Positions 6,931 to 14,543 of a stretch of 24,657 nucleotides of DNA are shown one piece after another. Under the pieces are notes generated by a model that saw nothing but the letters and a program-made list of their open reading frames with translations, was not told the DNA's origin and did not search any database. The stretch spans positions 1 through 24,657 of the forward strand of contig JAZLJA010000041.1 of the NCBI GenBank assembly GCA_045617625.1, in the 5' to 3' direction. Source of the stretch: Firm-04 sp045617625 (GTDB lineage: Bacteria > Bacillota > Clostridia > Oscillospirales > Ruminococcaceae). The position numbers were made by a program, and so were the translations under genes. Numbering within the stretch: the stretch's first letter is position 1; each line of letters begins with the position of its first letter.

Positions 6931-8007
6931 TCAGTAAAGCGAGCCGGAATTGACGACGGGCTGTGCATCGTGGTTGCCGCAAAGAACCACCAGCAGATTG
7001 GAGACCATCGCTGCCTTGCGTTCTTCATCCAGTGCAATGGTATTGTTTTCAGCGAGTCTGTCCAGTGCCATTTCGACCATGCCCACTGCACCGTCCACGA
7101 TCATCTTTCTTGCATCAATAATCGCCGATGCCTGCTGACGCTGAAGCATCACGGCAGCGATTTCAGGTGCGTATGCCAGATAAGTGATGCGTGCTTCCAG
7201 AACCTCGATGCCCGCATTCGCAACCTTTTGCTGAATCTCATCGCGGATTCTTGCAGCGACAACTTCACTGGAACCGCGCAGACTGCCCTCATCGGCAACA
7301 CCATCACCCGTGGTATCGACATTCGGCGCAACGTCATAGGGGTAAATGCGCACGATGTTTCGCAGCGCACTGTCGCATTGCAGGGAAAGATATTCCTTAT
7401 AGTTATCGACATCGAACACAGCTTTTGCAGTATCGGTGACACGCCACATCACGGCAATGCCGATTTCAATGGGGTTGCCGAGGCAATCGTTGATTTTCTG
7501 GCGGTTGTTGTTCAGCGTCATGATCTTCAGCGAGATTTTTTTGCTCGGCATAGCCAAACTCATCTGTTCTGCGGCAGACAACGTATTCAGAATGGGATTG
7601 TCCTCATTTGCCACATCGCCAGACTGACGCAGTCTGGTCGAAGCCGCAGGGTTGACCGCCGTGCAGAACGGGTTGACGAAATAGAAGCCGTCGCCTTTCA
7701 GTGTGCCGACATATTTACCGAACAGTGTCAGAACCAGCGCTTCCTGCGGCTTCAGAACCTTCAGCCCGCAGAACGGAATCCAGCCCAGAAGCAGCCAGAT
7801 GCCGCTCACAACGATCAATGCGATATACAGTGCCATTTTTTCATCGCTGTTCATCCTGACGCACGCAAACACAAGCAGCACTACCGCTGCAAGATACAGG
7901 AGAATGAAAAACAGCATCGCAGCCATACCGTTCTTCTTTTTGCTGAGGATGATTTCTTTCGTAGATTGTGATTGACTTGTCTTTTCCTTAATTTCCATAT
8001 TTGCCAT
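6931..8007 (-). CDS. SPFH / band 7 domain membrane scaffold protein
   Basis: A 358-aa protein. Residues 1-25 are charged and cytoplasmic. Two hydrophobic segments follow (about 30-50 and 58-82), then an SPFH core starting with KPQEALVLTLFGKYVGTLKGDGFYFVNPF, the band 7 signature. The second half contains the predicted coiled stretch ending VMLQRQQASAIIDARKMIVDGAVGMVE. SPFH proteins form oligomeric scaffolds at membranes. This one belongs to the bacterial subgroup encoded next to a small ribbon-helix-helix protein, as here. It has AGAAAGGA before the ATG and a strong promoter (8073-8101). Confidence 0.88.
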   Translation of the reverse strand: MANMEIKEKTSQSQSTKEIILSKKKNGMAAMLFFILLYLAAVVLLVFACVRMNSDEKMALYIALIVVSGIWLLLGWIPFCGLKVLKPQEALVLTLFGKYVGTLKGDGFYFVNPFCTAVNPAASTRLRQSGDVANEDNPILNTLSAAEQMSLAMPSKKISLKIMTLNNNRQKINDCLGNPIEIGIAVMWRVTDTAKAVFDVDNYKEYLSLQCDSALRNIVRIYPYDVAPNVDTTGDGVADEGSLRGSSEVVAARIRDEIQQKVANAGIEVLEARITYLAYAPEIAAVMLQRQQASAIIDARKMIVDGAVGMVEMALDRLAENNTIALDEERKAAMVSNLLVVLCGNHDAQPVVNSGSLY

Positions 8008-8040
8008 AATACATTCCTTTCTGCTATGTCATCCATAGCG

Positions 8041-8081
8041 GATATGCGATTGCATATCCTTATGATATCATTATGATATCA
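8041..8081 (-). promoter_or_regulatory. Candidate operator repeats at the SPFH operon promoter
   Basis: TATGATATCA occurs at 8061-8070 and again at 8072-8081, 11 bp apart (about one helical turn), with the second copy covering the -10 box. A separate inverted repeat, GATATGC/GCATATC, lies at 8041-8058 in the leader. Direct repeats at one-turn spacing suit a ribbon-helix-helix repressor such as the 6700-6924 product, but binding is inferred only. Confidence 0.45.
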
Positions 8082-8101
8082 CAATACTTTCAATTTGTCA
8101 A
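8073..8101 (-). promoter_or_regulatory. Sigma-A promoter of the SPFH operon
   Basis: On the minus strand, TTGACA (8096-8101), 17-bp spacer, TATCAT (8073-8078) preceded by TGA. It drives the SPFH, ribbon-helix-helix and small membrane protein genes. Confidence 0.8.
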
Positions 8102-8162
8102 GAGGGTTTCAAAAAATTTTTTTGCTCTTCGGGAGCTTCGCCGCTGCAATTTGCAAAAAATC

Positions 8163-8191
8163 TTGACACTCATACTTTTTTATGGTATAAT
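8163..8191 (+). promoter_or_regulatory. Full-consensus sigma-A promoter for the 8227 gene
   Basis: TTGACA (8163-8168), 17-bp spacer, TATAAT (8186-8191) with extended TGG. A perfect consensus promoter, divergent from the SPFH promoter about 60 bp away. The start is expected near 8198, 29 nt before the ATG. Confidence 0.88.
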
Positions 8192-8226
8192 GGCGTTACT
8201 TTAAGAAAAGAAAGGAAGCGTACATC

Positions 8227-8769
8227 ATGGCAGAAATCAAAAGTCACGATAACATGGACGAAGAACTCGAAAAGCTCTACGACGAACTGGACGCTGAAAA
8301 AGCGAGCAGACGTAAAAAAACACAGGCTGAAACCAAAATGCAGAAGATCATGGACGAAATTGAGGATTCCACACAGCGCAGTAAACGCGAAAGCAATGAG
8401 CTGCTGCGATTCTTCTGCGGATTGCTGCTATTCGCCGCAGGATTGTATATGATTTTCCAGAATCTGATGGTGACAAGCAGCTGGGGCAGCTACGGCGGCG
8501 GCTCCTTTTTCCACATTGGCGGCTATAGCCTCCCAAACGGCACCCTGATGATTCCGCTGCTGATCGGTATTGCACTGCTGTTTTTGTGTGACAGAAAGCT
8601 CTGGGGTTGGCTGTTCATTGCGGTGGGCATCTCGATCGTCATCGCCGCGGTGATTCTGAGCGTGAGCATTCAGTGGCGCACAACAAGCGCGTGGGTATTC
8701 CTCATCATGTTCGGCATGACGTTTGCCGGCGGTGCAATGATGCTGCGCGAATTGTTCCGCAGCAGATAA
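8227..8769 (+). CDS. Membrane protein with N-terminal coiled coil, unknown function
   Basis: A 180-aa protein. Residues 1-58 are highly charged and predicted coiled coil (DEELEKLYDELDAEKASRR and onward). Four hydrophobic helices follow at about 61-78, 108-122, 124-145 and 153-170. The segment between the first two is Gly/Ser-rich (SSWGSYGGGSFFHIGGYSL). I do not recognise a family. It is monocistronic, with a consensus promoter (8163-8191) and a strong terminator (8807-8847), so it is probably well expressed. AAGAAAGGAAG precedes the ATG. Confidence 0.75.
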   Translation: MAEIKSHDNMDEELEKLYDELDAEKASRRKKTQAETKMQKIMDEIEDSTQRSKRESNELLRFFCGLLLFAAGLYMIFQNLMVTSSWGSYGGGSFFHIGGYSLPNGTLMIPLLIGIALLFLCDRKLWGWLFIAVGISIVIAAVILSVSIQWRTTSAWVFLIMFGMTFAGGAMMLRELFRSR

Positions 8770-8806
8770 CTGCCTGACCATCACTTATACTGCTATCTGC
8801 ATCTTT

Positions 8807-8847
8807 ACGGGTTCTCACGCCATATGCCTGAGAACCCGTTTGTTTTT
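8807..8847 (+). terminator. Intrinsic terminator after the 8227 gene
   Basis: A perfect 11-bp stem ACGGGTTCTCA / TGAGAACCCGT (8807-8817 and 8829-8839) with an 11-nt loop, followed by TTGTTTTTG. Confidence 0.9.
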
Positions 8848-8858
8848 GTCTGCAAGCA

Positions 8859-8887
8859 TTGACTTTTCGTGCATTCTGTGGTATGAT
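8859..8887 (+). promoter_or_regulatory. Sigma-A promoter of the M48 peptidase gene
   Basis: TTGACT (8859-8864), 17-bp spacer, TATGAT (8882-8887) with extended TGG. The -35 box coincides with a possible TTG start of the longer reading frame, which argues for the downstream start at 8952. Confidence 0.8.
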
Positions 8888-8951
8888 ATCCATAGAATGT
8901 GCAGCAGTGCAATTCCAACACAAGAATATCAACAGGAAAAGGAGAATGAAT

Positions 8952-9890
8952 ATGGAAAACTGGTCTCAGACAATCATCTGCCTCAACTGCGGCGCAACCC
9001 TTGATAAATCTATGCGCTTTTGCCCGCGCTGCGGCTGTAAAAATCCGCAGGCAGAGGAAGAACCCATCCCAACACGCATTGTCAACGGCGGTGCCCCTGC
9101 CCCCGCCTGCTATATGCACGAATCCGACAAAGCCGCACTCAAAGCACTCAAAGCACTCCCTGCATTCTCTGCCCTGACCAAAGCTTTCATGAACGTCTGG
9201 CAGGAGCGTCAGTTCCGCATTCTCAATATGTCCAGCAACATCCGTCTGGGCGAAAATCAGCTCCCGCAGTATTACAATATGCTTCCGCCGATCTGTGAAA
9301 AACTCGGCATTCCCGTCCCTGAGCTTTATCTCACGATGGACGTCAACCCCAATGCCTATACCTACGGCGAAACAAAACCGTTCATCACCATCACCTCAGG
9401 GCTGATTGACCTGCTCCCCGATGAACTGATCTCCACCGTGCTTGCCCACGAGTGCGGACATATTGCCTGTTCCCATGTCCTGTATTCGACAATGGGGCGC
9501 ATCGTATTCAGCGGTGCAGCACTGGCAGGCAGTTTCATGGGACTTGGCAAGCTGGTGACATTCCCGCTGCAGGTCGCGTTCTATCACTGGCAGCGCTGCA
9601 GTGAACTTTCCGCTGACCGTGCCGCAGTCATCTACGACGGCGATGCCGAAAAAATGACGGAAGTCTGTATGCGACTGGCAGGCTTTGGCAAAAACAATCA
9701 GGCGGATGGCGACAAAAATGCGTTTATGCAGCAAGCATTGGAATACAAATCACTGGTTGAATCCTCAGCATGGGACAAGACCCTTGAATTTCTTATTCTG
9801 AAAGACGCCAATCATCCGTTCAACGCAGTCCGCGCCTATGAATGCAACGAATGGGTAAAAACCGCGCAGTTCCGCCAAATTGTCAAGTGA
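8952..9890 (+). CDS. M48-family zinc metallopeptidase with N-terminal zinc ribbon
   Basis: The start at ATG 8952 (MENWSQTIICLNCG) has AAGGAG 7 nt upstream; another ATG two codons earlier is too close to it. The product is 312 aa. Residues 10-31 form a zinc ribbon (CLNCG ... CPRCGC). The peptidase domain carries LAHECGH (HExxH, zinc ligands His166 and His170, catalytic Glu167) and a third ligand in CSELSADRAA (Glu218), the M48 arrangement. One hydrophobic stretch after the HExxH helix may touch the membrane. Related proteins are HtpX-like; the substrate is unknown. A terminator lies 60 nt downstream. Confidence 0.9.
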   Translation: MENWSQTIICLNCGATLDKSMRFCPRCGCKNPQAEEEPIPTRIVNGGAPAPACYMHESDKAALKALKALPAFSALTKAFMNVWQERQFRILNMSSNIRLGENQLPQYYNMLPPICEKLGIPVPELYLTMDVNPNAYTYGETKPFITITSGLIDLLPDELISTVLAHECGHIACSHVLYSTMGRIVFSGAALAGSFMGLGKLVTFPLQVAFYHWQRCSELSADRAAVIYDGDAEKMTEVCMRLAGFGKNNQADGDKNAFMQQALEYKSLVESSAWDKTLEFLILKDANHPFNAVRAYECNEWVKTAQFRQIVK

Positions 9891-9914
9891 CGCAAAGCGA
9901 AAAGGAGCAACAGT

Positions 9915-9941
9915 ATGGCAGGACATAAATTCGGCATCTGA
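9915..9941 (+). CDS. Possible 8-codon peptide MAGHKFGI
   Basis: ATG 9915 to TGA 9941 with a good ribosome-binding site (AAAGGAG, 9901-9907) 7 nt before the start, directly followed by the terminator at 9949-9981. It lies 25 nt after the M48 gene. It could be a translated mini-ORF at the transcript end, the remnant of a lost gene, or chance. No function can be assigned. Confidence 0.3.
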   Translation: MAGHKFGI

Positions 9942-9948
9942 TTTTTCT

Positions 9949-9981
9949 AAAAAGAGCGAATCTTCGGATTGGCTCTTTTTT
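9949..9981 (+). terminator. Terminator after the M48 gene
   Basis: Stem AAAAAGAGC-GAATC with GATT-GGCTCTTTTT around a stable TTCG loop, ending in six T residues. It separates the M48 unit from the sigma-factor operon. Confidence 0.9.
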
Positions 9982-10037
9982 CATCAGTTATTTTTTCGAT
10001 TCTCTGTAACCTTTTGCAAAAAATATTGTCTCTGTAT

Positions 10038-10625
10038 ATGAAAGCGATTGAAAAGGCGGTGATTGCCATAGACGACGAATCCATCCTCAGACTGTTTGAA
10101 GCGCGGGATCAGCAGGCTTTGGAGGAAACCTCAGCCCAATACGGTACATTGTGCCGCACAGTTGCCAACAACATCCTTGAAAGTGCCGAAGATGCCGAGG
10201 AATGCCTCAACGATGCACTTTTGGCTGCATGGAATGCGATTCCGCCCGCACACCCCGACAATTTCCGCGCCTATCTTCTGCGCCTTGTGCGTAATCTGGC
10301 AATCAATCGCTGGCACGCCGCCAAACGACAAAAACGCGTTTCCAATCAGCTTGCCGATGCCCTCGATGAACTCTCCGAAAGTCTCCCCGCACGCGAAAAT
10401 GTCGAGCAGGAGCTTGACAAACGTGCGCTTTCATCGGCAATCGTGACGTTTCTTTCGGGGTTGCCGCAGCAGCAGCGCGATTTGTTCGTGCGCCGCTATT
10501 GGTATGCGTCATCCGTTTCCGAATGTGCATCGCTGTTCGGCATGACCGAAAACAACGTCAAAGTGTCGCTTTCACGCATTCGCAAACGGATGCAGGATTA
10601 TCTGCGAAAGGAGGGATTTCTGTGA
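10038..10625 (+). CDS. ECF-type sigma-70 family RNA polymerase sigma factor
   Basis: About 195 aa from ATG 10038. Region 2 is seen around EDAEECLNDALLAAWNAIPP and FRAYLLRLVRNLAINRW (-10 recognition helix), and region 4 in LSGLPQQQRDLFVRRYWY ... ECASLFGMTENNVKVSLSRIRKRM (helix-turn-helix for the -35). There is no region 1 or 3, so it is ECF-like. The start is uncertain: no ribosome-binding site precedes 10038, which overlaps a possible promoter (TTGCAA 10014-10019, TATGAA 10037-10042). A GTG at 10059 would give MIAIDDESILRLF, closer to family N-termini. Its stop overlaps the GTG start of the next gene (GTGA), implying coupled translation with a partner regulator. Confidence 0.88.
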   Translation: MKAIEKAVIAIDDESILRLFEARDQQALEETSAQYGTLCRTVANNILESAEDAEECLNDALLAAWNAIPPAHPDNFRAYLLRLVRNLAINRWHAAKRQKRVSNQLADALDELSESLPARENVEQELDKRALSSAIVTFLSGLPQQQRDLFVRRYWYASSVSECASLFGMTENNVKVSLSRIRKRMQDYLRKEGFL

Positions 10626-11581
10626 ACGATACCGATCTGCTTGCCATGCTCGATGCCATCCCCGACGAATTTATCCTCTCCGCCGCCAAACCGCAGAAGC
10701 GTCCTGTGCATCTGCGGTACGGCATTTCGGCACTTGCGGCTTGTCTCTTACTGGTGCTTGCCGCGGCGGTTTATCCCAAGCTGCGTGCGCAGTCGCCGCC
10801 CGTTTCACCGCCCCCCGCAGAGACAACCATCACCACCACGCCCACTGAAACCACTGCGACGCCCGCACCCGAATCCGTTGTCGTGCCCGTTGTGACCACC
10901 ACCGAAACGCAATCTGAATCTGCCGCAGAGACCACCGTTTCCACCACCCTCCCGACATCGCCCGATACGACCGAATGCACCACCATACTGACCACCTCAC
11001 ATACCACACATACCACACATACCACACATACCACGCATACCACACATACCACACGCCCCGCCACCTCGACTACCACAGTCATCGGCACGACCGATACGAC
11101 CGCATTTGAAAACGATGAAACACAGGCAGAACAAGGTCCCCAAATCGTAAGCAGCACACGGTATGAGCAAACGGAATTGCGATACACCAAGGGCATCGGC
11201 GATGTTTCGCCTGACCTGACCGATATCTACACGGAGACATGCACCTTTTCCCTTGATAACAGAATCGAAGAATCGACAAAACCAAACGCGCAGATGACCG
11301 ATACCCTGCTGATCACGGTCTATACGCGCAACAAGGATATTTCGCTGACAGGCGGCTCACTCTATGTGCTGTCCAGGCGGCTTGTGCTGACAGCTGACTG
11401 CCTGCTGACTGCCGACGGCGACTTCACGCTCCGTGCCTACACGTTCACAGTGCGCGTTCCGCATGGCGTTCTGGATGATGTCCCCTCCTGCGATGTACGG
11501 TTCCGCTATCAGAATGATCTGAATTATGCCCCCAATCCAACGAACAGCATTTCCGTGGATGTTCACGGAGAGCTGCCCTGA
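10622..11581 (+). CDS. Putative membrane-anchored anti-sigma factor with Thr-rich stalk
   Basis: A 319-aa protein starting at GTG 10622, with AAAGGAGG 7 nt upstream and a 4-nt overlap with the sigma gene. A short cytoplasmic part (VNDTDLLAMLDAIPDEFILS) resembles the sigma-contacting N-termini of small Firmicutes anti-sigma proteins. One transmembrane helix follows at about 35-52, then about 110 residues very rich in Thr, Pro and Ser, including six His-Thr-Thr units (residues 127-144). The outer C-terminal domain of about 160 residues is beta-rich, with no family I recognise. Inference: it senses an extracellular signal and holds the sigma factor, comparable in layout to RsgI-type regulators but not homologous to them by any motif I can see. 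Confidence 0.72.
   Translation: MNDTDLLAMLDAIPDEFILSAAKPQKRPVHLRYGISALAACLLLVLAAAVYPKLRAQSPPVSPPPAETTITTTPTETTATPAPESVVVPVVTTTETQSESAAETTVSTTLPTSPDTTECTTILTTSHTTHTTHTTHTTHTTHTTRPATSTTTVIGTTDTTAFENDETQAEQGPQIVSSTRYEQTELRYTKGIGDVSPDLTDIYTETCTFSLDNRIEESTKPNAQMTDTLLITVYTRNKDISLTGGSLYVLSRRLVLTADCLLTADGDFTLRAYTFTVRVPHGVLDDVPSCDVRFRYQNDLNYAPNPTNSISVDVHGELP
11000..11053 (+). repeat. Six tandem 9-bp units (CATACCACA) encoding His-Thr-Thr
   Basis: Six consecutive copies; the fourth differs by one base (CATACCACG). They are in frame inside the extracellular stalk of the putative anti-sigma protein, so copy-number change would lengthen or shorten the stalk by three residues without breaking the frame. 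Confidence 0.95.
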
Positions 11582-11612
11582 ACACAGAATGATTATGAAA
11601 GGCGTGAATACT

Positions 11613-12734
11613 ATGAAAAAGAAAATGAAACTGACAGCCATCCTTGCAAGCCTGAGCCTGCTTTGCACCACCCTCCCCGCGATGTCGGCATCCGCACTCT
11701 GGTATTATGGTAATGTGCCGATTGATGAGTTCGAGGAAAAAATGCAGCGGCTTGATGACAAAGGCATGATCGGCATTACCGATGTGGATTATGAAGTGTA
11801 TGTGCAGCATATTTCCCGCGATGTCATCGAAGACCCGACATATTCCGGCACTGACATCACCGAACACGTTTGCAGACATGTCGAAGCGGACAACGTCTAT
11901 GTCATCATTCCGAGAAATACCATGCTGCGCTATGAACTTATCAAAGATGCGGACGCGCAGCAGGCAGCGCAGATCGTGCAGAAGTATTTTCCAAACTGCG
12001 AGGCATGCCCGCTGTGGACAAACGAATTCACTCACATCAATGCCTATGATGTATATGTCGATGACAACACACTCAGAACCAATGAAAATGCCAATCAGCT
12101 GATGCACGAGCTTGCAGAGGCAGGGCTGATCTCCAAATTCTACACCTGGGGACAAACCGCATATTATCAGCAGTATGAGTATGGTTATACAGGCAGTGTG
12201 GCGCAGGAAAAACCGCTGCTTCTGACCTATGCGCCGCCCTTTACCGAAATGCTCTATGATTGGGAGATACACGGCTTCAACAAGGAAAAAGTCACGCAAT
12301 ATCTCGAAGAAAACGAGATCGACTGCACCGTTCAGGAGGTCGTCGATACAAATGGATGGTACACATACAAAGGCGAAAAGAAAAACGTCACGTACTATCA
12401 GGTCGTTCCCAACGGTGAAATGTCCTTTGTCGATCAGTTTGCCCTCGGTGCTGATCTGTATGACAAGTTCGGATATAGAATCACCTGGATGTGCTGTGAA
12501 TATGATTCCGCAGAAGAGATCAGCGGCGACAATGCCCTTGACGCACAAGGCGATCTGAACATCGACGGCAAGGTTTCCGTCAGCGATGCCATTTTGCTGG
12601 CACGCATCACCGCCGAGGATACTACCGTTTCGCTGCCCAATGCAGGCAAGCCCAAAACCGATGTCAACGGCGATCAAAACATCAACAGTGCCGATGTGAC
12701 TGCTCTGCTGCGCATCGTGGCAAAATGCAGATAA
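11613..12734 (+). CDS. Secreted dockerin-containing protein of unknown function
   Basis: A 373-aa protein. ATG 11613 gives a clear signal peptide (MKKKMKLTAILASLSLLCTT, cleavage likely after SASA near residue 28), with AAAGG upstream. Residues 30-310 have no recognised domain; they contain many Tyr, Asp and Glu residues and appear to hold two similar halves (EADNVYVIIPRN.., FNKEKVTQYLEENEID..). The last 60 residues are a type I dockerin with two complete calcium loops, DLNIDGKVSVSD and DVNGDQNINSAD, for docking to a cohesin. It starts 31 nt after the anti-sigma gene, so the sigma, anti-sigma and dockerin genes probably form one operon, and the sigma factor may control it. Confidence 0.85.
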   Translation: MKKKMKLTAILASLSLLCTTLPAMSASALWYYGNVPIDEFEEKMQRLDDKGMIGITDVDYEVYVQHISRDVIEDPTYSGTDITEHVCRHVEADNVYVIIPRNTMLRYELIKDADAQQAAQIVQKYFPNCEACPLWTNEFTHINAYDVYVDDNTLRTNENANQLMHELAEAGLISKFYTWGQTAYYQQYEYGYTGSVAQEKPLLLTYAPPFTEMLYDWEIHGFNKEKVTQYLEENEIDCTVQEVVDTNGWYTYKGEKKNVTYYQVVPNGEMSFVDQFALGADLYDKFGYRITWMCCEYDSAEEISGDNALDAQGDLNIDGKVSVSDAILLARITAEDTTVSLPNAGKPKTDVNGDQNINSADVTALLRIVAKCR

Positions 12735-12740
12735 TAAAAA

Positions 12741-12778
12741 AGCCGCGCAAGCCCCGTCAAAAGGGCTTGCGCGGTTTT
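12741..12778. terminator. Strong bidirectional terminator
   Basis: A 12-bp stem CCGCGCAAGCCC / GGGCTTGCGCGG (12743-12754 and 12763-12774), flanked by TTTT on the plus side and, read on the minus strand, by a T-run (12735-12741). It ends both the plus-strand dockerin operon and the minus-strand unit finishing at 12786. Confidence 0.92.
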
Positions 12779-12785
12779 CATTTGT

Positions 12786-13001
12786 TCAGAGATATACCGA
12801 TGCAAAGCGGGAAAGGATTGCGAAGAGGATGAGCAGCAACGCCCAGATGCCGAAAAACACTGCGGAAATAATCAGAACGGGCTTGGCTGCCTTTCGTCTT
12901 TTCCCGTTCAGCACAAGCCCGATCGCCAAAAATACCAATCCTGCGGTGAATGCAATATCGAGCAGCCACGGCACCAAAAATGCATAATATACCAACCACA
13001 T
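12786..13001 (-). CDS. Small two-helix membrane protein
   Basis: A 71-aa protein with two hydrophobic segments, about residues 2-30 and 41-64, separated by a basic loop (NGKRRKAAK) that should lie in the cytoplasm. AGGAG lies 6 nt before the ATG. It begins 48 nt after the CpXC gene stops and precedes a shared terminator, so it is the last gene of that operon. No family recognised. A longer open frame overlaps it in another register but has no ribosome-binding site or membrane logic. Confidence 0.65.
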   Translation of the reverse strand: MWLVYYAFLVPWLLDIAFTAGLVFLAIGLVLNGKRRKAAKPVLIISAVFFGIWALLLILFAILSRFASVYL

Positions 13002-13049
13002 GGCAAACTCCTGACTTCATTTTATCTCTGCGAATGCGCCGCAGATATC

Positions 13050-13709
13050 TTACGCTCCTGCTTCCGCGGTGCGGATCTGTTCCATCGCCCACTTCATGTC
13101 AATGACCATTTCCGATTTCGCCGCAGCAAATGCATCGGCAAATTGCTCCAGCGTTTTCGCGTAAAGCTCATGGTGGAAGTTCATGGATGCGGTCTTGCCG
13201 CCCTGCAGCAGGATCCAGAAACCGAATTCGCCTTTTTTATCGCGAGCAAAACGCATCTCCATGATTTTTGCCTCAGGATTGCTCTCGTGCATTCCTGCGA
13301 TTGCAAACAGCTTGAGGATCTCCACGCCCATGTCATTCAGCTTTGCATCCTCGATCGCGAGCTTTTCGATCAGCGCATTGAGACTTTCCACCACACGCAG
13401 CCGATAGCCGTCGCTGATGTTGCCCGCCTCGTCACGCGGGGCGGTTTTCTGAAACTGCGCGATTGCCTCCTCCTTGTTCTCTGGAGCGAAATAGACCATC
13501 AGCTTGTCCTCGGGCTGATGATACAGCGTGTTATAAAACACCTTTGTCTGCTTGCCGCAATCGGGGCAGGTGAACGTGAATGCCGCCCCAGACCGCACCT
13601 GCGCACGCATCTCAGGATGCTCGGCAGTGTTGATGATGTCCCAAAAATCGAACGTGCTTTGCTTGCCGCATTGCGGACATGTGATGTTATCCTTGCGAAT
13701 GTTTGCCAT
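13050..13709 (-). CDS. CpXC domain protein
   Basis: A 219-aa protein. The N-terminal part has two Cys pairs, ITCPQCGKQS and FTCPDCGKQT, giving the CpXC motif family (a zinc-ribbon-like fold of unknown function found in Firmicutes). The C-terminal two thirds are mixed alpha/beta without recognised motifs (MGVEILKLFAIAGMHE, FGFWILLQGGKTASM). It is probably cytoplasmic. GGAAGG precedes the ATG. It lies 29 nt downstream of surE and is probably transcribed with it. Confidence 0.8.
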   Translation of the reverse strand: MANIRKDNITCPQCGKQSTFDFWDIINTAEHPEMRAQVRSGAAFTFTCPDCGKQTKVFYNTLYHQPEDKLMVYFAPENKEEAIAQFQKTAPRDEAGNISDGYRLRVVESLNALIEKLAIEDAKLNDMGVEILKLFAIAGMHESNPEAKIMEMRFARDKKGEFGFWILLQGGKTASMNFHHELYAKTLEQFADAFAAAKSEMVIDMKWAMEQIRTAEAGA

Positions 13710-13738
13710 TTCTGATACCTTCCTTTATGTTGACGAAT

Positions 13739-14455
13739 TCATCTGATATTATAGACCAATCCAACGGATACATATTTTTCAAGTACCGCATGATAATCCG
13801 AACCTTCCTCGCAGGTTTTGTCGAAATCAGGCTCGATCATCAGCCGCACACCGCCGCCGTTAAGCTGCTCGATGACATTATAATGGTCACGCAGCGGCAC
13901 CGACCGCGATACAAATCGTTCCCGCAAAATACCGCCGCATTCCGATAACGGGCATGCAGGAAAATTGACATTCCAGATCTGCCCTGCTGCAAGCGGTTTT
14001 TCCAGCAGCTCCGTGAGGATCTCGTGCAGATAGTGGTCTGTGACAGCATGGCTCTGCCCGATGTCCTCAGAGAGTGCGATCGAATGGCAGCCCTGAAAAG
14101 CCGCCTCAAACGCAGCCCCTGCCGTCGCCGAATACTGGATATCCGACGCGACATTATAGCCGCAGTTGATGCCGCACAGCACCACATCGGGCTTGCGCGG
14201 CGCAATGTTCAGACATCCTACACGCACACAATCCGCAGGGCTGCCGCTGCACGCAAACGCATGCACATCCGCCACGGGAAATGCGTGCGGTACCACATCA
14301 AGCGGGCTGTGCATCGTGATGCTGTGGCTGACGCCGCTGCGCTGCCCATCGGGTGCGACCACCCAGACCTCGCCAAATGCCTTTGCCGCTTCCGCAAGCC
14401 TGCAAATGCCGTCTGCTGCGATGCCGTCATCGTTGACAATCAAAATCGTCCGCAT
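13739..14455 (-). CDS. surE: 5'/3'-nucleotidase SurE
   Basis: A 238-aa protein from ATG 14455, which has GGAGG 5 nt upstream; the frame extends four codons further to a TTG without support. SurE signatures: MRTILIVNDDG with the metal-binding Asp pair (D9, D10), QRSGVSHSIT (Ser metal ligand), GSPADCVRVG, and VLCGINCGYNV (Asn ligand). SurE is a metal-dependent phosphatase acting on nucleoside monophosphates and is widely linked to stationary-phase survival. The length is normal. It is transcribed from the promoter at 14497-14525 and heads a unit with the CpXC and small membrane protein genes. Confidence 0.93.
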   Translation of the reverse strand: MRTILIVNDDGIAADGICRLAEAAKAFGEVWVVAPDGQRSGVSHSITMHSPLDVVPHAFPVADVHAFACSGSPADCVRVGCLNIAPRKPDVVLCGINCGYNVASDIQYSATAGAAFEAAFQGCHSIALSEDIGQSHAVTDHYLHEILTELLEKPLAAGQIWNVNFPACPLSECGGILRERFVSRSVPLRDHYNVIEQLNGGGVRLMIEPDFDKTCEEGSDYHAVLEKYVSVGLVYNIR

Positions 14456-14496
14456 GATTTCCTCCAAACTTCTTGATTTTTGTATGTTCCATATCC

Positions 14497-14525
14497 ATTA
14501 TACCATCTTCGCACCCAAAAAGCAA
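14497..14525 (-). promoter_or_regulatory. Sigma-A promoter of the surE unit
   Basis: On the minus strand, TTGCTT (14520-14525), 17-bp spacer, TATAAT (14497-14502) with extended TGG. It lies between the VOC gene stop and the surE start. Confidence 0.78.
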
Positions 14526-14543
14526 GTGCGATTTTCAGCATGG

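Noticed and set aside
6709..7971. 420-codon plus-strand open frame opposite the SPFH operon
   Set aside because: Antisense shadow of three genes with clear families and ribosome-binding sites; its product has no domain.
11000..11053. CRISPR array
   Set aside because: The units are contiguous 9-bp coding repeats without spacers.
11445..12677. 410-codon minus-strand open frame opposite the dockerin gene
   Set aside because: Antisense to a protein with a signal peptide and dockerin; no ribosome-binding site or motif.
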